The position numbers and the translations under genes are program-made. The notes under the pieces are model-generated. The model searched no databases, was not told the DNA's origin, and saw only the letters and a list, made by a program, of their open reading frames with translations. A stretch of 9,248 bases of DNA, taken from NCBI GenBank assembly GCA_002383405.1, contig DFYS01000076.1, positions 1,961 to 11,208 of the forward strand, given 5' to 3'. Positions 5,822 to 9,248 of the stretch are shown here, in pieces (positions within the stretch are counted from its first letter, which is position 1; every line of letters begins with the position of its first letter). The DNA is from Moorella sp. UBA4076 (GTDB taxonomy: Bacteria; Bacillota; DSM-521; Neomoorellales; Neomoorellaceae).

Positions 5822-7372
5822 ATGAAACGATTTTTATATATTTTGTTAGCACTGGTTATCAGCGCCGGCCTTTTAACGGGCTGTTCGCGAGGTCCGGCGG
5901 CTGACGCCGCAGCCGGGTTTGTGAATCCAGACAAGGTCAGAAAGATTGTGGAGCTCAACAGCGAAAAAGACCTTGATGCTCTAGTTAAGGAGCTGAAGAG
6001 CGCCCGGGTTATTCCGCTCAAGAGCGGGAGCTATATAGTGGCGGTAGATAAGGACGAAGAAAGCAAATTAGAACAAAAGCTCGCCGCCGTGCGAGGAGTC
6101 AAAAGGGTAGCTGCACCGGGCCGGATCGGTATTATCGAGCCCATTACCAAAGTTAAGGTAGGCAGGGATTTAATAGTTGCCGGGCTGGAGCAGCTAAATG
6201 ACGTTCCGGTCAATGACCCCGGCGCCAAGTCCCAGTGGTCCCTGGCGTACACGCAAAGCAGCAGCGTTTGGCAGCAGATAAGCCAGAAGAAAACAGTTAA
6301 TGTAGCTGTAGTAGATACCGGAGTTGATTATAATCACCCGGATTTAAAAAACAGGGTCAGGAAGGACCTGGGCTATGACTTTGTTAATAATGATCATGAC
6401 CCGATGGATGATAACGGTCACGGAACGCACGTAGCGGGTATTATTGCTGCCGAAGCCAACAATAATGAGGGCATAGTGGGCATAACCGGGACCCTGGAGG
6501 TAAACATCATCCCGGTCAAAGTTCTGGACCGGGACGGAATGGGTCAAACCGACGCTATTGCCAGGGGTATTGAATATGCAGCCGACCAGGGTGCCGATAT
6601 CATCAACTTGAGCCTGGGTGGGGAAGGAGAAGACCCGGATATCGCCGGCGCAGTAAAATATGCATTAAATAAGGGTGCGTTTGTAGTAGCCGCAGCGGGC
6701 AATGACAGCCGCAGCTGTGACCAGTACACCCCGGCGGGGCTGGCCGATGTCTATACCATAGCTGCTAGCAACCTGCTTAATCGCAAGGCAGTGTTCTCCA
6801 ACTATGGTGACAGCGTCGATATTGCCGCCCCCGGCGTCAAAATTCTCAGCACCGTCCCCGGCGGGGAATACGAAGCCTGGGACGGCACCAGCATGGCCGC
6901 CCCGGTTGTATCCGGCATTGCGGCGATGCTGAAGGCCCAGGACCCGGAGCTGGATATCCAGAAGCTGGCCTCGATATTGAACCAGTCAGCAAAAGACGTA
7001 ATGGAAGCAGGCAAGGACCAGAAGACCGGGTACGGCATCATCGATGCTGCCAACGCTTATGCCCTGTCAACCGGCGCCGCGCCCGTGCAGAATACAGCTC
7101 CCAGCATCCCTATCAACAGGATGATTAGCAATGAGCAAGGCCGGCTGCTTGAGCGGTTGGGACAAATCACCGGTAGTATTAAGGGAATAAACATTAACGA
7201 ATTGGATGCGGCAAAGACATTTACCTCTAGCAACAACGCTGCAGCACCGGCACGGCAAAATCTGCAGATCAAAAAGGAAGAGCTCGCCGGCAGGCTAAAA
7301 GGCCTCCAGAGTGAAAACCAGGAGGAAATAGAGGGGGCAAAAAATAAATGTGAGGATAAAACTTGCTCATAG
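5822..7372 (+). CDS. Subtilisin-like (S8) serine protease, lipoprotein
   Basis: This 516-aa protein is an exported S8 peptidase. The signal peptide ends in the lipobox LLTGC, so mature C21 would be lipidated and anchor the enzyme outside the membrane. Residues of about 35-110 look like an I9-type inhibitory propeptide. The catalytic domain (about 140-420) shows D165 in VVDTGVDYNHPDL, H200 in NGHGTHVAG, oxyanion N294 in AAAGND and nucleophile S357 in GTSMAAP, so it should be active. A charged, partly helical tail of about 95 residues follows and ends in a C-x4-C pair (C510, C515), beyond the usual subtilase length. The start is set by AAAGGAG at 5805-5811, 10 nt before the ATG. The next gene begins 51 nt downstream on the same strand and may be cotranscribed. 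Substrates are unknown. Confidence 0.93.
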   Translation: MKRFLYILLALVISAGLLTGCSRGPAADAAAGFVNPDKVRKIVELNSEKDLDALVKELKSARVIPLKSGSYIVAVDKDEESKLEQKLAAVRGVKRVAAPGRIGIIEPITKVKVGRDLIVAGLEQLNDVPVNDPGAKSQWSLAYTQSSSVWQQISQKKTVNVAVVDTGVDYNHPDLKNRVRKDLGYDFVNNDHDPMDDNGHGTHVAGIIAAEANNNEGIVGITGTLEVNIIPVKVLDRDGMGQTDAIARGIEYAADQGADIINLSLGGEGEDPDIAGAVKYALNKGAFVVAAAGNDSRSCDQYTPAGLADVYTIAASNLLNRKAVFSNYGDSVDIAAPGVKILSTVPGGEYEAWDGTSMAAPVVSGIAAMLKAQDPELDIQKLASILNQSAKDVMEAGKDQKTGYGIIDAANAYALSTGAAPVQNTAPSIPINRMISNEQGRLLERLGQITGSIKGININELDAAKTFTSSNNAAAPARQNLQIKKEELAGRLKGLQSENQEEIEGAKNKCEDKTCS

Positions 7373-7423
7373 CAGGATGCCCGGCTCCGATGGCGAATAG
7401 TTATAGCAGAAAGGGGTTGGGCC

Positions 7424-8119
7424 ATGAGGATCGTTATTGTCGGCGGCGGCAGAGTCGGTTACCAGGTGGCCAAACAGTGTGCCGCCTGGGGATGCGAGAT
7501 AACCCTGGTCGAACATGACCCGGCAAAAGCCAAAAAGATCCAGGAAGAACTCAGCCTGCGGGTGGTCGAGGGAGATGGCACCCAGCCGCATATCCTAAAA
7601 AAGGCTGGTGCTGAAGAGGCGGACATCGTTATCGCACTTACGAATGACGATCAGGACAATTTGGTGGTATGCCAGCTGGCCGAGCGCCAGTTTAAAGCCC
7701 GGCGTACCCTGGCCCTGGTCAATAATCCGGGCAATGAGAAGCTCTTCCGCTGGTTGGGAGTTAATCAGGTTATTGGCCCGGTGTCCCTTATCCTGGGGTT
7801 GATCCAGGAAAGGGTGGATATGGATGCCACTACGGCCATGTGGATGCAGGGCATCAAGGATTTAAAAATGATCCAGTTCAAGCTGGGCCCGGATGCGCCT
7901 GTGCTGGGACGCAAGATCAAGGAAATACCTTTTCCGAACGAGTGCATCCTGGTAACCATTGTCCGGGGTGATACGGCCATTGTTCCCTGTGGCAATACGC
8001 TTCTGGAAGGCGGCGATCTGGTTTTTGCCCTGGCCAACCCGGCCGTCCAGGCCGAGCTGGAGTATATTCTTAGCGGCGGGAATGACGGCGCGCCGGCGCA
8101 AACGGCATCAAAAGCTTGA
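7424..8119 (+). CDS. TrkA/KtrA-type RCK potassium-transport regulator
   Basis: This 231-aa cytoplasmic protein is the nucleotide-binding regulatory subunit of a Trk/Ktr potassium system. The RCK_N Rossmann domain (about 1-130) has the GGGRVG loop at 7-12, the acidic E30 at the end of strand two (typical of NAD binding, though ATP/ADP also bind in the family), and the EGDGT motif at 49-53. An RCK_C (TrkA-C) ligand domain follows at about 140-217. The length fits a single-RCK subunit rather than the duplicated enterobacterial TrkA. AAAGGGG at 7410-7416 precedes the ATG. The membrane translocator (TrkH/KtrB) is not in this window, so it is either elsewhere or beyond the edge. The last codons contain the -35 box of the tRNA promoter. 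Confidence 0.92.
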   Translation: MRIVIVGGGRVGYQVAKQCAAWGCEITLVEHDPAKAKKIQEELSLRVVEGDGTQPHILKKAGAEEADIVIALTNDDQDNLVVCQLAERQFKARRTLALVNNPGNEKLFRWLGVNQVIGPVSLILGLIQERVDMDATTAMWMQGIKDLKMIQFKLGPDAPVLGRKIKEIPFPNECILVTIVRGDTAIVPCGNTLLEGGDLVFALANPAVQAELEYILSGGNDGAPAQTASKA

Positions 8120-8144
8120 CAGGGTTTGCGGCCTGTGCTATAAT
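8116..8144 (+). promoter_or_regulatory. Perfect consensus promoter of the tRNA-Gly/tRNA-Cys operon
   Basis: TTGACA at 8116-8121 and TATAAT at 8139-8144 are both exact consensus, with the optimal 17-nt spacer. The -35 box overlaps the stop codon of the upstream RCK gene (8117-8119). The expected start near 8151 leaves about 12 nt before the first tRNA, as usual for a stable-RNA promoter. Confidence 0.93.
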
Positions 8145-8162
8145 CATTTCTGCAATGAGCGA

Positions 8163-8237
8163 GCGGAAGTAGCTCAGCGGTAGAGCATCGCCTTGCCAAG
8201 GCGGGGGTCGCGGGTTCAAATCCCGTTTTCCGCTCCA
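8163..8237 (+). tRNA. tRNA-Gly (GCC)
   Basis: A full cloverleaf can be drawn. The acceptor is GCGGAAG with TTTCCGC (last pair G-T), the D-stem is GCTC/GAGC, the anticodon stem is TCGCC/GGCGG with loop TTGCCAA and anticodon GCC at 8195-8197, and the T-arm is GCGGG-TTCAAAT-CCCGT. The discriminator is T, followed by encoded CCA. It reads GGC and GGT glycine codons and is first in a two-tRNA transcript. Confidence 0.97.
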
Positions 8238-8249
8238 TTTTTATATCCT

Positions 8250-8325
8250 GGCGCGGTGGCGAAGAGGCTAACGCCGCGGTCTGCAAAACCGCTACTCGCC
8301 GGTTCAAATCCGGCCCGCGCCTCCA
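8250..8325 (+). tRNA. tRNA-Cys (GCA)
   Basis: The acceptor is GGCGCGG with CCGCGCC, the anticodon stem is GCGGT/ACCGC with loop CTGCAAA and anticodon GCA at 8283-8285, and the T-arm is GCCGG-TTCAAAT-CCGGC. Discriminator T and encoded CCA complete it. It lies 12 nt after tRNA-Gly with no promoter between, so the two are cotranscribed and separated by tRNA processing. Confidence 0.97.
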
Positions 8326-8334
8326 GAAAAAGTT

Positions 8335-8368
8335 AAACCCCGCAAAGGTTGCGGGGTTTTCGCTTTTT
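8335..8368. terminator. Intrinsic terminator after the tRNA pair
   Basis: AAACCCCGCAA (8335-8345) pairs perfectly with TTGCGGGGTTT (8349-8359) around a 3-nt loop and is followed by TTTTCGCTTTTT. The A-rich bases before the stem (8326-8337) give a T-tract on the other strand, so it can also end the minus-strand gene that stops at 8390. Confidence 0.92.
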
Positions 8369-8374
8369 AAAGAG

Positions 8375-8403
8375 TTGACACAGCGACAGCTAGTTGTTAG
8401 GAT
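8375..8403 (+). promoter_or_regulatory. Possible plus-strand promoter antisense to the small coiled-coil gene
   Basis: A perfect TTGACA at 8375-8380 is followed after 17 nt by TAGGAT (8398-8403, four of six consensus bases). It starts just after the tRNA terminator and would produce RNA complementary to the whole minus-strand gene before reaching the thioesterase at 8652. It may be the thioesterase promoter, with a leader of about 240 nt. The -10 match is weak. Confidence 0.35.
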
Positions 8404-8566
8404 GTAATTGTTCCTCTCGCTGCTGGCGGAGCAAGAGTTCCAGCTCTTCTTCCAGGTCCTCCAGTTGCTGAAACATGGCGGGCTTCAAGGAATGGGCAGG
8501 GAAACGCCGTTTCAGATCGGCGATTTCCGCCTGCAAGCGCGTAATGCGTTCCTGTAGAGTGGACAA
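8390..8566 (-). CDS. Small coiled-coil protein, unknown function
   Basis: From a TTG start at 8566 this gene encodes 58 residues that are almost entirely charged helix: STLQERITRL, then a short break RRFPAHSLKPAM, then a Glu/Leu-rich heptad helix (LEDLEEELELLL). The PAHSLKPAM turn between two helices looks like a conserved feature of small proteins in Peptococcaceae, recalled but not checked. I prefer TTG 8566 because a G-rich ribosome site (AAGGGGGG) lies 8 nt upstream and the helix begins there. A longer frame from TTG 8611 or ATG 8593 has no such site. It has no signal peptide or membrane segment. The divergent neighbour is a thioesterase; no functional link can be inferred. Confidence 0.7.
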   Translation of the reverse strand: MSTLQERITRLQAEIADLKRRFPAHSLKPAMFQQLEDLEEELELLLRQQREEQLHPNN

Positions 8567-8628
8567 AGGTAATTCCCCCCTTCGGACCGTCATTTTAACT
8601 GCTTCAACCAATTCACGAGCTCTGGTCT

Positions 8629-8637
8629 ATTATAGCA
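8629..8637 (-). promoter_or_regulatory. Extended -10 promoter for the small minus-strand gene
   Basis: Read on the minus strand, TGCTATAAT (8637 down to 8629) is a perfect extended -10. No good -35 is present. The expected start near 8622 gives a leader of about 55 nt before TTG 8566. The element lies immediately before the thioesterase ribosome-binding region on the opposite strand, so the two divergent genes share this short stretch. Confidence 0.5.
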
Positions 8638-8651
8638 AAAGGGGTGGCATT

Positions 8652-9074
8652 ATGGGAGAAGATTTTTCCTGGCCTGGTGGTGAACTGGACCACAAACAAT
8701 GGCAGGCAGCAGTACTACCGGACAACCCTTTTGCCGAGCTCCTGGGCCTCGAAGTAACTGAAGTAGCCCCGGGCCGCAGCCTGGTACGTCTAAAAGTGCT
8801 TCCCAAACACCTCAATCCCTGGCGTACCCTGCACGGTGGTGTTTATGCCGCTCTGGCTGACCGGGCGATGGGTATTGCCGTGCGCTCCACCGGTAAGAAG
8901 GCCGTCACTCTGAACCTGCAGGTGGGGTATCTCAAGCCGGTAGCAGCCGGTCAGGTTGTTGATTGCCGGGGTATGGTCATTCACAATGGTAATCACATCA
9001 TAGTGGCGGAGGCAAGAATGACAACCGGAGCCCATCCGGTAGCTACGGCCGGGGCTATATTCTATGTTGAGTGA
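8652..9074 (+). CDS. PaaI-type hotdog-fold acyl-CoA thioesterase
   Basis: This 140-aa enzyme belongs to the PaaI/YdiI group of hotdog thioesterases, which hydrolyse acyl- or aryl-CoA thioesters, often as housekeeping cleanup in aromatic or fatty-acid metabolism. The family signature LHGGVYAALADRAMG is present, with H61-G62-G63 at the start of the central helix and D70 as the expected catalytic acid. The preceding NPWRTLHGG corresponds to the usual N-x-x-G-x-xHGG region. The length is typical. ATG 8652 was chosen over an upstream in-frame ATG at 8475 because AAAGGGGTGG (8638-8647) precedes it and the longer frame overlaps the minus-strand gene with no homology. No catabolic genes are nearby, so the substrate is open. 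Confidence 0.92.
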   Translation: MGEDFSWPGGELDHKQWQAAVLPDNPFAELLGLEVTEVAPGRSLVRLKVLPKHLNPWRTLHGGVYAALADRAMGIAVRSTGKKAVTLNLQVGYLKPVAAGQVVDCRGMVIHNGNHIIVAEARMTTGAHPVATAGAIFYVE

Positions 9075-9230
9075 ACAAACTGGCGGCGTTTTGCCGGCTA
9101 TGCCATGACCAACCTGTGTCATAGCGGATGCGATATAATATTTCTTCCCAACATTTGCCTAAAACGCGAAAATTAGACGGCTTGGTTGCCGCCGAAGCCG
9201 GGCCGGGTTTACCCCTGATGTAGATCCAAT

Positions 9231-9247
9231 GTGGGCTCCGCCCACAA
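9231..9247. repeat. Right copy of the inverted 17-bp hairpin repeat
   Basis: GTGGGCTCCGCCCACAA is the exact reverse complement of bases 1-17 and again forms a 6-bp GTGGGC/GCCCAC hairpin. The gap from 9075 to here has no gene; it holds only weak dyads, such as CGGCTT/AAGCCG at 9178-9200, and an isolated TATAAT at 9134-9139 without a -35. Confidence 0.6.
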
Positions 9248-9248
9248 C

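Noticed and set aside
5662..5904. 80-codon plus-strand frame in the inverted-repeat gap
   Set aside because: It is built from the inverted-repeat element and runs out of frame into the protease gene. No homology or ribosome site is seen.
7765..8307. 180-codon minus-strand frame over the RCK gene and tRNAs
   Set aside because: It spans two confident tRNA genes and the RCK coding sequence, so it cannot be real. Pieces that look like a common database protein come from spurious translation of tRNA regions.
8163..8325. tRNA-linked integration site (attL/attR)
   Set aside because: I found no second copy of either tRNA 3' end within the window, and the islet lies more than 3 kb away with different boundary sequences.
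8475..8651. Upstream extension of the thioesterase to ATG 8475
   Set aside because: The added 59 codons overlap the minus-strand gene, lack family similarity, and ATG 8652 has a good ribosome site.
9075..9230. Terminator or promoter after the thioesterase
   Set aside because: The dyads near 9082-9098 and 9178-9200 are short and lack T-tracts, and TATAAT at 9134-9139 has no -35 or extended -10.
1..9248. CRISPR array, toxin-antitoxin pair or phage genes
   Set aside because: No regularly spaced repeats, no paired small toxin and antitoxin frames and no phage structural or integrase genes were found.

Overview
The window looks like a chromosomal piece, or a whole contig, from a Gram-positive, probably anaerobic Firmicute of the Peptococcaceae/Moorella/Desulfotomaculum kind. 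That is inferred from strong AGGAGG-type ribosome binding sites, GTG and TTG starts, two lipoproteins with classical lipoboxes, consensus sigma-A promoters, tRNA genes that encode CCA, and mixed moderate-GC codon use. Nothing in it fixes the genus. The same 17-bp hairpin sequence lies at both extreme ends in inverted orientation, which suggests that the ends are copies of a dispersed repeat.

Layout. 1-219 is a leader with an extended -10 promoter. 220-2252 encodes an OmpR-type response regulator and its membrane histidine kinase, joined by a 4-nt overlap. 2299-4788 is an islet bounded by a 212-bp direct duplication of the kinase 3' end (2087-2298 and 4789-5000; I count 10 mismatches by eye). 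The islet holds a PHB-depolymerase/LpqC-type esterase lipoprotein gene broken by a one-base frameshift, and an AT-rich macrolide-type (MGT, GT1) glycosyltransferase gene. 5025-5627 encodes an unrecognised secreted helical protein that follows the second repeat copy and was probably once directly behind the kinase. 5655-5774 is an intergenic inverted-repeat element. 5822-7372 encodes a subtilisin-family lipoprotein protease and 7424-8119 a TrkA-type (RCK) potassium-transport regulator. A perfect TTGACA-N17-TATAAT promoter then drives tRNA-Gly(GCC) and tRNA-Cys(GCA), followed by a strong terminator. The right part has a small coiled-coil protein gene on the minus strand and a PaaI-type hotdog thioesterase gene on the plus strand, with their start regions facing apart.

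How it fits together. The two-component system, and in the inferred ancestral state the secreted 200-aa protein, form an envelope-sensing unit that the islet has split. The strongest unexplained signal is the islet: partial duplication of the host kinase gene, foreign-looking composition, no transposase or integrase, and an inverted copy of a 13-bp piece of the duplicated sequence just inside its left edge. I do not see a complete undescribed defence or mobile system. The remaining genes are housekeeping or accessory genes of familiar families.
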